This document shows, piece by piece, positions 1 to 8,797 of a stretch of DNA of 64,000 bases. Under the pieces are notes generated by a model. It searched no databases. It worked only from the letters and a program-made list of their open reading frames with translations, and had not been told where the DNA came from. The position numbers and the translations under genes were made by a program. This DNA comes from an uncultured Desulfobacter sp. (GTDB lineage Bacteria; Desulfobacterota; Desulfobacteria; Desulfobacterales; Desulfobacteraceae): NCBI RefSeq assembly GCF_963666145.1, contig NZ_OY762614.1, positions 4,392,501 through 4,456,500 of the forward strand. The letters are read 5' to 3'. Within the stretch, counting starts at the first letter, position 1. The number at the start of each line of letters is the position of its first letter.

Positions 1-198
1 GGCGTTGCAAATGAGTTCGGCGGCCAGCACAATGATAAGAAAAAACCACAGCAGTCCGGTCTGGTTTTGGATGGCATCAGATTTTTTTCGTGGTGTGTTC
101 ACAGCCGGATTGCCCTTTTGTTTAAAATACCAATACGCTGTTAAATTAAAGTTGTGTGCTGTTGTGGCATGATCCCGGGTGTTGGCAGGCCGGGTCAT
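1..198 (-). CDS. FtsL-like cell division protein, partial (runs off the window)
   Basis: The minus strand encodes 66 codons from an ATG at 198, open to the window edge. The visible peptide has a polar, basic N-terminus (TRPANTRDHATT; NTPRKKSDAIQNQ) followed by a membrane segment (GLLWFFLIIVLAAELICN), the bitopic layout of FtsL. The start lies 10 bases after the rsmH stop with AGGGA just upstream. In most bacteria the gene after rsmH in the division cluster is ftsL, a small protein that joins FtsB and FtsQ at the septum. Assignment rests on position plus the single membrane helix; FtsL sequences are poorly conserved and the coiled coil would lie outside the window. Confidence 0.6.
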   Translation of the reverse strand, partial: MTRPANTRDHATTAHNFNLTAYWYFKQKGNPAVNTPRKKSDAIQNQTGLLWFFLIIVLAAELICNA

Positions 199-208
199 TC
201 CCTGGGGG

Positions 209-1147
209 TTATATTTTTTGTGCCACCCGCAGCTTGGCGCTTCTTGCCATGGGGTTTGCTTTAAGTTCGTCGGGGTCCGCCGTCACAGGTTTCCGGGTGA
301 CCGATTCCATTTGTTTTACAAATCCACATACACAGTGGGGAAATTGTCTCGGGCAGGTACATCCGTTTTCAAAGGCCCTCAGCTGCTGTTTGACAATACG
401 GTCTTCCAGGGAGTGAAAGGAGATGATGCTGATACGCCCCCCCTTGACCAGCATGGACGGAACTGCCTGCATGAACCTTTCCAGGCGTTCAAGCTCCTGG
501 TTGACCTCAATGCGCAGGGCCTGGAATACCCGGGTGGCCGGATGAATTTTCTGGGCTGCCTTTGCCCGGCCTGGCATGGCGCTTTCAAGGATTCCGGCAA
601 GTTCCAGGCTGGTGGCAATGGGGGTAGATGCTCTTTTTTCAGTGATTGCCCGTGCCAATCGTCTTGAAAATCGCTCTTCCCCGTATTTGAAAAAAATATC
701 AGCCAATTGTTTTTCCGAATATGTGTTTATCACCTGGTATGCGGTTAACGAATTGCGGACATCCATCCGCATATCCAATGGTTCATTTTTTTTAAAGCTG
801 AACCCGCGTTTGCTTTGGGTCAGCTGGTTGAGTGAGAAGCCCAAATCAAGAAGGATGCTGTTAACCCCGTCGATACCGGCATCTTTAAGAATGTCGGGGA
901 GATCGCTGAAGTTGTTATGGTACAGCCTGACATTGTCCTCAAAACCGTGAAGTACATTCCGGGCGTTGGTGATGGCATCCATGTCCTGGTCAATGCCGAT
1001 GAGCAACCCGTCAGAACCGATGGCCTTGAGTGTTGCCGTGGCGTGTCCGCATCCGCCCAGGGTGCAGTCCACACATACGTCTCCGGGTTTAAGATTTTGA
1101 TATGCATGCACCTGATTCGGCATGACGGAAGTGTGTTCGAAACCCAT
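209..1147 (-). CDS. rsmH: 16S rRNA (cytosine(1402)-N(4))-methyltransferase RsmH
   Basis: A 312-residue protein with full-length RsmH architecture. The N-terminal HTSVMPNQV block is followed by the SAM-binding DCTLGGCGHA motif near residues 28-37, then RGFSFKKNEPLDMRMD, the SFHSLEDRIVKQ motif and the typical C-terminal NPMARSAKLRVA tail. RsmH methylates N4 of C1402 in the 16S rRNA P site using SAM. It starts one base after the mraZ stop, so the two are translationally linked, and an ftsL-like gene follows. The order mraZ-rsmH-ftsL is the conserved head of the division and cell wall cluster. Some bacteria have GGGGH where this protein has GGCGH; I do not expect loss of function. Identity is secure. 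Confidence 0.97.
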   Translation of the reverse strand: MGFEHTSVMPNQVHAYQNLKPGDVCVDCTLGGCGHATATLKAIGSDGLLIGIDQDMDAITNARNVLHGFEDNVRLYHNNFSDLPDILKDAGIDGVNSILLDLGFSLNQLTQSKRGFSFKKNEPLDMRMDVRNSLTAYQVINTYSEKQLADIFFKYGEERFSRRLARAITEKRASTPIATSLELAGILESAMPGRAKAAQKIHPATRVFQALRIEVNQELERLERFMQAVPSMLVKGGRISIISFHSLEDRIVKQQLRAFENGCTCPRQFPHCVCGFVKQMESVTRKPVTADPDELKANPMARSAKLRVAQKI

Positions 1148-1148
1148 A

Positions 1149-1589
1149 TTATAACCCTATGGAAGCAATCTCTTCTCGGACGTCCTCCCGCTTAAGCTCC
1201 TGCTCCATTTTCGTTTGCTCCTGCTCCCATTGTTCTTTTGCCCAGATTTCAAACCGGTCCAGAACCCCCACAAGAACAACCTCTTTGTCGATCTGTGCAT
1301 AGGCTCTGAGATTCTGGGGAATTAAAACCCTGTCTTGTCTATCGCATGTCAGCGGACAGGCATTTCCCAGAAAGAAACGTTTAAAGCTCTGCATGGCTGC
1401 CGTTTTGACCGTTTTTAAGCGGTCCTCAATAGCCTTCCATTCGCTGAAGGTAAAGGCGAAGATGCAGCCGTCCTTTATTGAAACCACAATTCCGTATTCA
1501 TCCTCCGCTTTGAGCACTTTTCTGAATCGTGCCGGGATGATGAGTCTTCCTTTACCATCAATGGTATGACAGGAACTTGATCGGAACAC
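1149..1589 (-). CDS. mraZ: Transcriptional regulator and division-cluster protein MraZ
   Basis: MraZ carries two AbrB-like swapped-hairpin repeats: CHTIDGKGRLIIPARFR at the N-terminus and LTCDRQDRVLIPQNLRAYA in the second half. It forms ring-shaped oligomers and represses its own cluster by binding direct repeats upstream. I place the start at the GTG at 1589, giving 146 residues beginning VFRSSSCHTID, which matches the family N-terminus. An AAAAGG sequence lies 8 bases upstream. Longer starts at 1619 (ATG) or 1634 (GTG) would place the N-terminus inside the operator repeats. The gene overlaps the operator region tightly and precedes rsmH with a one-base gap. Family assignment is secure; the start is inferred. 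Confidence 0.93.
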   Translation of the reverse strand: MFRSSSCHTIDGKGRLIIPARFRKVLKAEDEYGIVVSIKDGCIFAFTFSEWKAIEDRLKTVKTAAMQSFKRFFLGNACPLTCDRQDRVLIPQNLRAYAQIDKEVVLVGVLDRFEIWAKEQWEQEQTKMEQELKREDVREEIASIGL

Positions 1590-1619
1590 TTGAGCGGCCT
1601 TTTTTGTTGAATGCTGCAT

Positions 1620-1652
1620 CCACTTTGCACCCACCTTGGTGCCACTTTTACG
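1620..1652 (-). promoter_or_regulatory. Three direct repeats, probable MraZ operator boxes
   Basis: On the plus strand three consecutive 11-bp units read CCACTTTGCAC (1620-1630), CCACCTTGGTG (1631-1641) and CCACTTTTACG (1642-1652). On the transcribed strand each carries AAAGTGG or AAGGTGG. MraZ is known to bind short direct repeats of this kind, about one helical turn apart, in the mraZ leader. They lie 31 bases upstream of the proposed GTG start and overlap the predicted -10 element, a fitting position for autorepression. Confidence 0.75.
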
Positions 1653-1672
1653 AAAAATATAAAAGAAGTCAA
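1645..1672 (-). promoter_or_regulatory. Candidate sigma-70 promoter of mraZ
   Basis: On the minus strand TTGACT (1667-1672) and TAAAAG (1645-1650) are separated by 16 bases. The -10 element overlaps the most upstream MraZ-type repeat, so bound MraZ would block polymerase. The -35 match is good; the -10 match is moderate. Confidence 0.45.
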
Positions 1673-1986
1673 GGTAAAAAGTGAATAATTTTTAAAATAT
1701 AGGTAGATACGAAAATTAATAGAGCATCTGAAAAAAAAATTCAATGAAAAAAATAATTAAAATTTTTGATGAAAAATAGAGAGTTGGATGAGATTGTGCT
1801 GAATTGATTGGATTTGGAGTGTATCGAGGGGCTGTTTGGTGGGGGATTGTGGAGGGAATGGTGGTGCAAGGTGGGGGCCGCGAATTATGGTAAACCGGTA
1901 GAGACTCTTGGATCAAATTTTTTTCTGACAATTTTAACGGGTTGGGGTGCTTAAGGTTGCAGCGTTGGGATATGGTCCGTGTCGGC
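1653..1986. other. Non-coding stretch between histidine kinase and mraZ
   Basis: Apart from the mraZ -35 element at its left end, I see no gene here. The first part (about 1680-1790) is very AT-rich and the rest is G-rich on the plus strand. An open frame on the minus strand runs in from inside the kinase gene in another frame, but it lacks its own start signal and has a low-complexity composition (many P, S and T residues). Confidence 0.5.
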
Positions 1987-3141
1987 CTATTTGCTTTGGG
2001 AGGGATGGATCTGGGCCGGCAGGTAGATGGTAACCACTGTGCCGCCCCCGGTTTGGGATGCAGCGGATATATGGCCTTTGTGGCGGCTGATGATGGAATA
2101 GCAGATGGAAAGCCCCATGCCGCAGCTGTCATGCTTGGTGGTGTAATAGGGGTCAAAGATTCTGTCCAGGCTTTTTTTGGGGATTCCGCATCCCTGGTCC
2201 CGGAAAGTGATTCTGATATAAGTCCCTTTGGCAATGGGCAGGCGGTTGTCTTCTGACAAAGTGAAATTTTCCAGTTCAATGAACACGGTGCCGGTGCCTT
2301 TCTCGGCCATGGCATGGCGGGCGTTCATCACGATGTTCCCCACCACTTGCTCCAACTGCTTTCTGTCGGCATCAATGTGCCACAGATCCTTGGGAGCTGC
2401 CAGATTCAGCTGGATGTCGGATCCGGCCAGGGTCAGCGAGGTAATCTGTCGGATCAAGGGCTCAAGGTTAAAGTGTTCCTTTAAAGGTGAGCCGCCTTTG
2501 GCAAAGGTGAGAAGCTCTCTGGTAAGCCGGGCTGCCTCCTCCATGGATGATTCTGCTTTTTGAAGGTAGGTCAGGGCTTTGGGGTTGTCTTTTATTTCAA
2601 GCTTGGCCAGGGTGATATTTCCGTACAGGCTTGTCATGATATTGTTGAAATTATGGGCAATCCCCCCGGCCAACGCCCCGATGGACTTTAACCATTGGGC
2701 ATTCATCGCGGTTTTCCGGGAAAACCTGTCCAGTGAAGGTGTAAAGTTTTCTTTTACGAGAACTTGATATACGTTCTGATTCCGGTCATCAAGATAAAGC
2801 GGGCAGACAAATATTTCCAAGGGCTTTTGGGTTCCCGCTTTTTGGCGCATCAGTGTGTTCAAGGTTAAAAGCGGACGGTCAAGCATTCTTTCATGCAGGG
2901 GAAAAAGTGGTGTTGAATCGTCTGTCAGGGAAAACAGATTATCAATATTTTGATCCACAAGTTCAAGCGTACTGTACAGGGACAACCTTGCAAAGCGTTT
3001 GTTGGACCGCAGGATTATACCGTGGTCAGATACCAGCAACAGTGGTTCCCGGGATGTTTCAAAATATTCATTGTAAATCGTTTTCAACCGGTTCCGTCGG
3101 TTGACTTCGTTAAATATGGACTGCTGGGAAGAGCTCATCAT
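1987..3141 (-). CDS. PAS-domain sensor histidine kinase (NtrB-like), orphan
   Basis: A 384-residue cytoplasmic kinase with no visible membrane helix. Residues about 20-130 form a PAS-like sensor (REPLLLVSDHGIILRSNKRF). The phosphoacceptor is His163 in GALAGGIAHNFNNIM, of the NtrB/RstB-like type. The ATPase domain has an N-box (NIVMNARHAM), a G1 box (DQGCGIP), an F-box (RIFDPYYTTK) and a G2 box (GMGLSI). It probably autophosphorylates in response to a small-molecule signal and passes phosphate to a regulator. No response regulator lies next to it. AGGA precedes the tandem ATGATG start, so initiation could be at either ATG. The physiological target cannot be told from the sequence. Confidence 0.88.
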   Translation of the reverse strand: MMSSSQQSIFNEVNRRNRLKTIYNEYFETSREPLLLVSDHGIILRSNKRFARLSLYSTLELVDQNIDNLFSLTDDSTPLFPLHERMLDRPLLTLNTLMRQKAGTQKPLEIFVCPLYLDDRNQNVYQVLVKENFTPSLDRFSRKTAMNAQWLKSIGALAGGIAHNFNNIMTSLYGNITLAKLEIKDNPKALTYLQKAESSMEEAARLTRELLTFAKGGSPLKEHFNLEPLIRQITSLTLAGSDIQLNLAAPKDLWHIDADRKQLEQVVGNIVMNARHAMAEKGTGTVFIELENFTLSEDNRLPIAKGTYIRITFRDQGCGIPKKSLDRIFDPYYTTKHDSCGMGLSICYSIISRHKGHISAASQTGGGTVVTIYLPAQIHPSQSK

Positions 3142-3208
3142 TTCCTGTTGTTGGCGTTATGCAAGCGGGTATTTGTGGGGCTTTGGGGGTGCTGCCCCAA
3201 CGATATCG

Positions 3209-3928
3209 TTAAAGCGCCCCGGCAATGGTCTGGTGAACCTGCTCAATTTTTTTATTCAGATCTGCCTTGCTGCAGTTTGGAATATGCACTGGGGGGTGGA
3301 TGATCAAGTCCACAGTCCCCGGCATAAGATCCAATGTGTCAGAGGGAAGAATATGTTCTGAATTCTTAATGGTGACCGGCAGAACCGGCAACCCCGATGT
3401 CATGGCAAAGATGAATGCACCTTTTTTAAAGGGCAGAAGCTCGCCCCTGGATCTCGTCCCTTCGGCAAAAAAAAGTACGCTGGCTTTGTCGGACAATTTT
3501 TTTTTTGCCTCCTTTATGGATTCCACGGCAGCCTGTCCATTGGATCTGTTGACATAGATGCACCCAAGAAACGAGCAGGCGGTGCCGAAAACCGGAATTT
3601 TTTTAAGCTCCATTTTCATCACCCATTTGATGATGAGCCCTGTGTATCCATGCAGGGCAGGGATGTCCGCCATGCTTTTATGGTTGGCCACCACCACATA
3701 GGGTGCGCGTGGATCGTAATTTTGGCGGCCCTGGATCCGGACCCGGATGAGAGCAATGGTACAAAATATTCTGGCCCAGATTACGGCCATGGCATCGGCC
3801 TTGTCCGGGCCAAAAACAGCCCCCACAACGATGCAGATCAGCGCCATGACCAAGGTGTTTAATGCCATGGCCGGGATCACAACAATCCATTTGTAGGGCT
3901 GATATGCTATTTTAAATAAGTCGTTCAC
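3209..3928 (-). CDS. plsC: 1-acyl-sn-glycerol-3-phosphate acyltransferase (PlsC family)
   Basis: A 239-residue protein with an N-terminal membrane helix (residues about 13-38) and the PlsC/LPLAT signature: NHKSMAD with His83 and Asp88 (H-X4-D), and the substrate-binding EGTRS at 156-160. PlsC enzymes transfer an acyl chain to the sn-2 position of lysophosphatidate at the inner membrane. The start is a GTG overlapping the stop of the DUF4340 gene by four bases, so it is translationally coupled and last in the Gld-like operon. A housekeeping phospholipid role is most likely; a dedicated acyltransferase for another lipid is possible. Confidence 0.88.
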   Translation of the reverse strand: MNDLFKIAYQPYKWIVVIPAMALNTLVMALICIVVGAVFGPDKADAMAVIWARIFCTIALIRVRIQGRQNYDPRAPYVVVANHKSMADIPALHGYTGLIIKWVMKMELKKIPVFGTACSFLGCIYVNRSNGQAAVESIKEAKKKLSDKASVLFFAEGTRSRGELLPFKKGAFIFAMTSGLPVLPVTIKNSEHILPSDTLDLMPGTVDLIIHPPVHIPNCSKADLNKKIEQVHQTIAGAL

Positions 3929-4926
3929 TCCTGGCCGGATTCAGTGCTGTCCTGTTTTTCTATGCCCATAAGTTTGTCCGTGTATGAAACAATATCTTCG
4001 GCTTTATAACTGGTCAGGGTAAAGGCATAGGGGGTATATGTGCATGACCCTTCCACATCCTGATCATTATTTTTGTCGAACAGATTTAAAACGAAAGTTT
4101 TATCGTTTTCAAGTGAAATTTTACATGAGGGCGCTTTTTCTTTTAGTTGGGCAGCATCATCGTCATTTAGAAAGGTTTGGCATTCGAGCTTTGATAAAGA
4201 TGACAGAAGATCGGATATGGTTTTTTGATCCACGTCTGAGCCGTCTTCGTTTTTCCAGGTCGCTTTTTCAGGTGTCGTGTTTTCTGCGGTTAAATCCTTT
4301 TGGACGTCTTCTTTTTTCTGATCCGGTTTTTCAGGCGCCGGCGCTTTTACCAGAGTGACGGTTTTTCCCTGCTTTTCCAGGGTGATTTTTTTCATGCTTT
4401 CCGGGTCAAAGGCAAGTACTTGTTTATCCCTGAAATCACCAGCTGGTTTGTCGAACTTGCCGTTGAAATTGCCGTTGGCCTGGTATACGGTCCGGTCCTT
4501 GTCGTTTAGATAGATGAATGTATGGTTGTAACTGGGGGCTGTTTTACCGATGGCAAGGGTGCGCAGCACCTCATTGCCGGCCAGTGCCTTGACCTTTACG
4601 GCATGGGGATCATCCAGTTCATATCTGATAAGATCCTTTGCCTCGGAAACCAGTGCGGATAGCTTGATCTCCTTTAAGGTGTTCAGCATCTGGTCTACGT
4701 CATCGGTATTTGCCGGGAATTTTTTGTCGGTAACGGTCCAGCCGGTTTCGCTTTTGTTAAGCGTCACCACCCGGTCTGCCTTTGAGATTTCCAGGTGGTC
4801 AATGCGGGTGGTATCCACCTGGGGAATTGTGGGCAGTTCATAATGAACCTGGTTGTCCTGTTTAAAACCGAGGTATGCACCCAAGCAGATAATGAGAATG
4901 ATTAAAATAATGTATTCTTTTTTCAT
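3925..4926 (-). CDS. DUF4340 domain-containing membrane-anchored protein
   Basis: A 333-residue protein with one N-terminal membrane anchor (YIILIILIICLGAYLGF) and a periplasmic region typical of DUF4340, with repeats of the form DHLEISKADRVVTLNKSETGW followed by a predicted beta-rich fold. An acidic, lysine-rich linker occurs near residues 200-220 (PEKPDQKKEDVQKDL). DUF4340 genes commonly follow GldG-like ABC auxiliary genes, as here, where the gap is 16 bases. The biochemical role of DUF4340 is unknown; I infer an accessory to the upstream ABC transporter. A strong GGAGGATAAATC site precedes the ATG. Confidence 0.82.
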   Translation of the reverse strand: MKKEYIILIILIICLGAYLGFKQDNQVHYELPTIPQVDTTRIDHLEISKADRVVTLNKSETGWTVTDKKFPANTDDVDQMLNTLKEIKLSALVSEAKDLIRYELDDPHAVKVKALAGNEVLRTLAIGKTAPSYNHTFIYLNDKDRTVYQANGNFNGKFDKPAGDFRDKQVLAFDPESMKKITLEKQGKTVTLVKAPAPEKPDQKKEDVQKDLTAENTTPEKATWKNEDGSDVDQKTISDLLSSLSKLECQTFLNDDDAAQLKEKAPSCKISLENDKTFVLNLFDKNNDQDVEGSCTYTPYAFTLTSYKAEDIVSYTDKLMGIEKQDSTESGQE

Positions 4927-4942
4927 GATTTATCCTCCCAAC

Positions 4943-7126
4943 TCAACCAAACATATGTGCAATTTTTTTCTTTTTCATACTTCTGAAAAACCATACAGCC
5001 ATCCCGACCAAGAAGACCAGGACGCAAAGCCCTATAATATTGAATCCCTTGATGATGCTTTTGGTCAGCGGATCGGTCTCTTCGATGGGGTTCAGGGTCT
5101 GTTGCTTGCTTCGTAAAAGGGCTGTGCCGTCATCGCCGTTTAGATGATCTATGGCGTTGAGCAGGAAGGTGGCATTGGTCGTTCTGCCCTGTTCGTCCAG
5201 CATGTTGTCGTACAGCATCTGGGCGCATCCGAGCACAAATATTTTTGCCGGTGCAGATGTTTCGATCACGCGGTTGCCGGCTTTAAGCCCTTCAATGTTT
5301 TTGGCCGGTGCTTCAGCGGGTTGTGGGCCTTCCTCGGTCTCTTCGTCCTGGGCGTTGGTCTCTCCAGCTTCTTTTTCGGGGACAGGTTTGCCTTTAAAGT
5401 AGGATGTGAATTGTCCTTCCATCAGATAGGCCAGATCATAGGAGGCCAGATCTTTATTCGAGGGGGGCGGACTTAAAAACATGGGATTCAGGTTAATATT
5501 GTCTTCCATGAGCCATGCTTCTTTGGATGAAGACAGAAGACGCACAGCTTTGACCTTTGACTCGTCCTGGCCGCCTTTGACATGTTTGACCGGGGAGATC
5601 TGCATGGCCACAAGACCTTTGATGTTTTTCATGAACACCGGATCATTGTTGATGGCGTTTTCTTTGATGACCGGGGCAAAATAGATGGTCTGCTCTCCGC
5701 CGCCCTGGGATTGGGGTAATTGCTGTTTGTACGCATTTTTGTCCAGCACATAGGCTTTCTGGATCTCCACGCCATAGTAGGCCAGAAGCTTTTCAAGGCC
5801 GGTGTCGATGGGGGCAAATGAGGGCATGCCCATCATGCCGCCCTGGCCCTGCTGCTGCTCAAAGGCATCGGCGAAGACGGCAATGTTGGTGCCCTTCATC
5901 AAGGCCTGGTCAATCTGGAACAATTCATAATCGGAAAAGTGCTGGGTGGGTTTGGCGATGATCAGGCAGTTAAGGCCTTCGGGAATCGTTTCGTCTTTAA
6001 GGGGGATCTGCTTGATGTTGTACCGTTCACCCACAAGTTGATCAAAAACGGCAAGGCCGTTGCCGCCTCGGCCCTGCATCATGGCCATGCGGTCGGGGCC
6101 AAGGGTCGGGCAGCCGTGATCGGACAGGTAGCCGATGTCCTTGTTGATGCCGATCAGTTTTTCCATGATCGCCGTAATATGTTCCCCAAGGCTTTGGGGA
6201 TCTGCCATTTGGTAGGTGGTGCCAATGATGGGAAGCTCCACGGCCGAGATCAGGGGCAATGTCTGTGTTTTGCCCTTGTATTCCACCACAAGACCGGCTG
6301 TGCCTGCGCCTGCCTTGATGTTTTTTTCAGGTACATCGGGCCAGTGCATGGCCATCAGATCATATTGTTTTGCGATTTTTTCAAGTTCATTGGGATCTGA
6401 GATATCCTTGCTTTCAAACTTGAAAATGCCTAAATTTTTGCTGTTCAGTTTTTCCACGGTCGCGGCCACCTCGTCGCCCAGGTGGGGCAGGGCATCCAGA
6501 CCGATCAGGGGCGCGATATCATTGAGCCCCGAGGACATATACATGGTGACGTTGATTTTATCTGTCTGGCGTAAGAGCGCCGATACCTTGTTGTTGAGTT
6601 TGCGGATGGCGCTGGTCAACTGGTATTCAAGACCGTCCGTGGAGGTGATGGCCGGGATTTTTTCGATGAGATCCCCATGGAGGATTACCAGGCCCATATA
6701 AGCGTTTTTAAATTTGAGCTCATCATTTTCCATCACCCGGATCTGGACGGGTGAGATACCATAATCCCGGGCCATTTCACGGTTCTGGTTCGCCTGATCG
6801 CCCATGTCGGTTTCCTGGGATACGTTATAAAACGTAAAGTTGAAATAGCGTCCGGCCTGGGCGGCGTATTCCGTGAGCAGGTCCCTTAAATACCGTTCGG
6901 TATTGTTGTGGGGGGCGGGCAGGTTTTTGGAAAAAAACACTTTGATGTTCAACGGTTCTGACAGGGTGGATACGGCCTGCTTGCTGGCATCTGACAGGGA
7001 ATAAATCCGGTTGGCCGTCAGGTCGAACCTGAAAAACAAGGTCAATCCCGCCACATTCAACAGTACGATAACCACTGCATACAGAATAAATTTCAGATAA
7101 TATTCTTTAAGGAAAGGCTTACCCAT
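4943..7126 (-). CDS. GldG-like ABC transporter auxiliary protein
   Basis: A 727-residue protein with an N-terminal membrane helix (residues about 11-31), a large periplasmic domain of the ABC-type auxiliary family (starting RFDLTANRIYSLSDASKQAV, typical of GldG) and a C-terminal membrane helix followed by a basic tail (FFRSMKKKKIAHMFG). A GQGGMMGMP stretch and an EEGPQPAEAPAK linker are low in complexity. GldG was named for Bacteroidetes gliding, but homologues are widespread in non-gliding bacteria, where the cargo is unknown. It lies between the permease (9-base gap) and the DUF4340 gene. AAGGAG precedes the ATG. Confidence 0.85.
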   Translation of the reverse strand: MGKPFLKEYYLKFILYAVVIVLLNVAGLTLFFRFDLTANRIYSLSDASKQAVSTLSEPLNIKVFFSKNLPAPHNNTERYLRDLLTEYAAQAGRYFNFTFYNVSQETDMGDQANQNREMARDYGISPVQIRVMENDELKFKNAYMGLVILHGDLIEKIPAITSTDGLEYQLTSAIRKLNNKVSALLRQTDKINVTMYMSSGLNDIAPLIGLDALPHLGDEVAATVEKLNSKNLGIFKFESKDISDPNELEKIAKQYDLMAMHWPDVPEKNIKAGAGTAGLVVEYKGKTQTLPLISAVELPIIGTTYQMADPQSLGEHITAIMEKLIGINKDIGYLSDHGCPTLGPDRMAMMQGRGGNGLAVFDQLVGERYNIKQIPLKDETIPEGLNCLIIAKPTQHFSDYELFQIDQALMKGTNIAVFADAFEQQQGQGGMMGMPSFAPIDTGLEKLLAYYGVEIQKAYVLDKNAYKQQLPQSQGGGEQTIYFAPVIKENAINNDPVFMKNIKGLVAMQISPVKHVKGGQDESKVKAVRLLSSSKEAWLMEDNINLNPMFLSPPPSNKDLASYDLAYLMEGQFTSYFKGKPVPEKEAGETNAQDEETEEGPQPAEAPAKNIEGLKAGNRVIETSAPAKIFVLGCAQMLYDNMLDEQGRTTNATFLLNAIDHLNGDDGTALLRSKQQTLNPIEETDPLTKSIIKGFNIIGLCVLVFLVGMAVWFFRSMKKKKIAHMFG

Positions 7127-7135
7127 GGTGACTCC

Positions 7136-7840
7136 TTAATTTTTTTCTTTCATGGCAATGTCGGTTGAGAAAATGAATATGAAGATCACGGATGCAAAGT
7201 AAATCAGGTCCCTTGAATCAATGATGCCCTTGGAAATGTTTGTGAAATGGGCGTTGGCGCCAAGGTATTGCACAACCGGCACAAGGGATTCTGGAACAAA
7301 AAAGAGCATCCGGTCCATAATGGTCAGGGTAAAACAGATGGCGCATCCGATGATAAATGCGATGATCTGGTTGCGCGTCAATGCCGAGGCAAACAGTCCG
7401 ATGCTGCAGTATGCGCCGCCAAGAAGCACCGCGCCGATGTATCCGCCGGCCACGGGCCCTAAATCCACAGTTCCGATAAAGGAGATGAACAGCGGATAGG
7501 AGAGGGTGGGCAGCAGCATGGCTGCGGTAAAGGCCGTTGCCGCAAAAAATTTGCCCAAAGCAATATGGGTAAAGGAGACCGGCATGGTCAAAAGACTTTC
7601 ATAGGAGCCCACGTTTTTTTCTTCGGCAAACATGCGCATGGTTACAGCCGGAATAAAAAAGGAGAAGGTGATGGGCAAAAGGGCGAAAAAGTCACGAAGA
7701 TCGGCGCGCCCGTAAATAAAAAAGGTGGAAAAGAAAAACCACCCCGTTACAATGAGAAACAGGGAGATGACAATATAGGCAATGGGTGAAATGAAATAGT
7801 CCTTAAATTCCTTTAAGGCGATGGTTTTGATGGGTGTCAT
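7136..7840 (-). CDS. ABC-2 type transporter permease (GldF-like)
   Basis: A 234-residue permease with about six membrane helices, beginning PIKTIALKEFKDYFISPIAY, a hallmark of the GldF/NosY-like ABC-2 permease group, followed by the RMFAEEKNVGSYESLLTMP segment typical of the first cytoplasmic loop. It should form the membrane channel with the ATPase just upstream (3-base gap) and act with the GldG-like protein downstream. The substrate is unknown; in this family both export and mechanical roles have been suggested. Confidence 0.88.
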   Translation of the reverse strand: MTPIKTIALKEFKDYFISPIAYIVISLFLIVTGWFFFSTFFIYGRADLRDFFALLPITFSFFIPAVTMRMFAEEKNVGSYESLLTMPVSFTHIALGKFFAATAFTAAMLLPTLSYPLFISFIGTVDLGPVAGGYIGAVLLGGAYCSIGLFASALTRNQIIAFIIGCAICFTLTIMDRMLFFVPESLVPVVQYLGANAHFTNISKGIIDSRDLIYFASVIFIFIFSTDIAMKEKN

Positions 7841-7843
7841 GTG

Positions 7844-8788
7844 TTAAGCGCCCTCCCGTGTCAGTTCGTGGAATATTTCCTCAAGGGCTTGGGATTGTCT
7901 GGCAAGCTCGGTGATAACCCAGTCGGTTTTTTTAATGGAGAGGTAAAGATCCTGGCGGATGTCCTTGTCTTCTCTGCAGCATAGCTCAAAGCTTATGCCT
8001 TCGCTTGGCGGGGTGTTCGCCACGGTGATGTCAAGGGTTGCATCAAAGGCTTTAAGATAGTCAAGGGCTTCGGTTATTTCGGCATTTTGCAAGGTCAAGC
8101 GGACCACGCTGCGGTGCCGGGCATTTTGCTTTAACTGTTCGGTGCCGGCGTCGGCTACTTTTTTGCCCTTGTTGATGATGGCGATGCGATCACAGGTGGC
8201 TTCGGCCTCGGAAAGAATGTGGGTGGAAAAGATAATGGTCTTTTCCCTGCCGATGCTTTTGATGATGTCGCGGATCTCTGCGATCTGGTTGGGGTCAAGG
8301 CCCGAGGTGGGTTCGTCAAGGATCAGGATATCCGGGTCGGACATCATGGCATGGGCCAGTCCCACCCGCTGGCGCAACCCCTTGGACAGGTTGCCGATGG
8401 GTTTGGCCATGATATTGGAGAGCCCGCACAGTCTGGCCAATTCTTTAAATCGGGAGAGTTTAAGTTTGGGATCATCCAGCCCTTTGAGCCGTGCCACATA
8501 ATCCAGGTAATCATACACCAGCATATTGTGGTATAAGGGCGCGGATTCCGGCAGATAGCCGATCATGGATTTAATTTTCAGGGTGTCTTCCGGCATTTTA
8601 AGGTCATTGATCCTGATGGTGCCGGATGTGGGGGTAAAAAATCCTGTGAGCATTCGCAAGGTGGTGGTTTTGCCTGCCCCGTTGGGACCGAGGAGGCCAA
8701 GTATTTGGCCGGGTTCAATGGTGAGGCTGATGTCGTCAACCGCACAGAAATCACCGTAATACTTGGTCAGATTCTGAACATCAATCAA
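7844..8788 (-). CDS. ABC transporter ATP-binding protein (GldA/CcmA-like)
   Basis: A 314-residue ABC ATPase. Walker A is GPNGAGKTT (34-42), the signature is LSKGLRQR (133-140), Walker B is ILILDE (153-158) and the H-loop is FSTHIL. The C-terminal extension of about 90 residues is typical of the ABC-2 class. It probably powers the permease encoded three bases downstream. The start is a TTG preceded by TAGGAG, whose TAG is the stop codon of the upstream gene; this supports the TTG and indicates translational coupling. The first residues (IDVQNLTKYYGDF) match the family N-terminus. Confidence 0.92.
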   Translation of the reverse strand: MIDVQNLTKYYGDFCAVDDISLTIEPGQILGLLGPNGAGKTTTLRMLTGFFTPTSGTIRINDLKMPEDTLKIKSMIGYLPESAPLYHNMLVYDYLDYVARLKGLDDPKLKLSRFKELARLCGLSNIMAKPIGNLSKGLRQRVGLAHAMMSDPDILILDEPTSGLDPNQIAEIRDIIKSIGREKTIIFSTHILSEAEATCDRIAIINKGKKVADAGTEQLKQNARHRSVVRLTLQNAEITEALDYLKAFDATLDITVANTPPSEGISFELCCREDKDIRQDLYLSIKKTDWVITELARQSQALEEIFHELTREGA

Positions 8789-8797
8789 CGTTTTCTC

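Noticed and set aside
1716..2315. Long open frame on the minus strand
   Set aside because: It is a shifted frame of the histidine kinase gene extended into non-coding DNA, with low-complexity proline- and serine-rich translation and no ribosome site.
3182..3200. Hairpin TTGGGG...CCCCAA after plsC
   Set aside because: The stem is short and no U-rich tract follows on the minus strand, so a terminator is not supported.
4943..7126. Several plus-strand open frames opposite the GldG-like gene
   Set aside because: They are antisense shadows of a well-supported minus-strand gene with strong family motifs.
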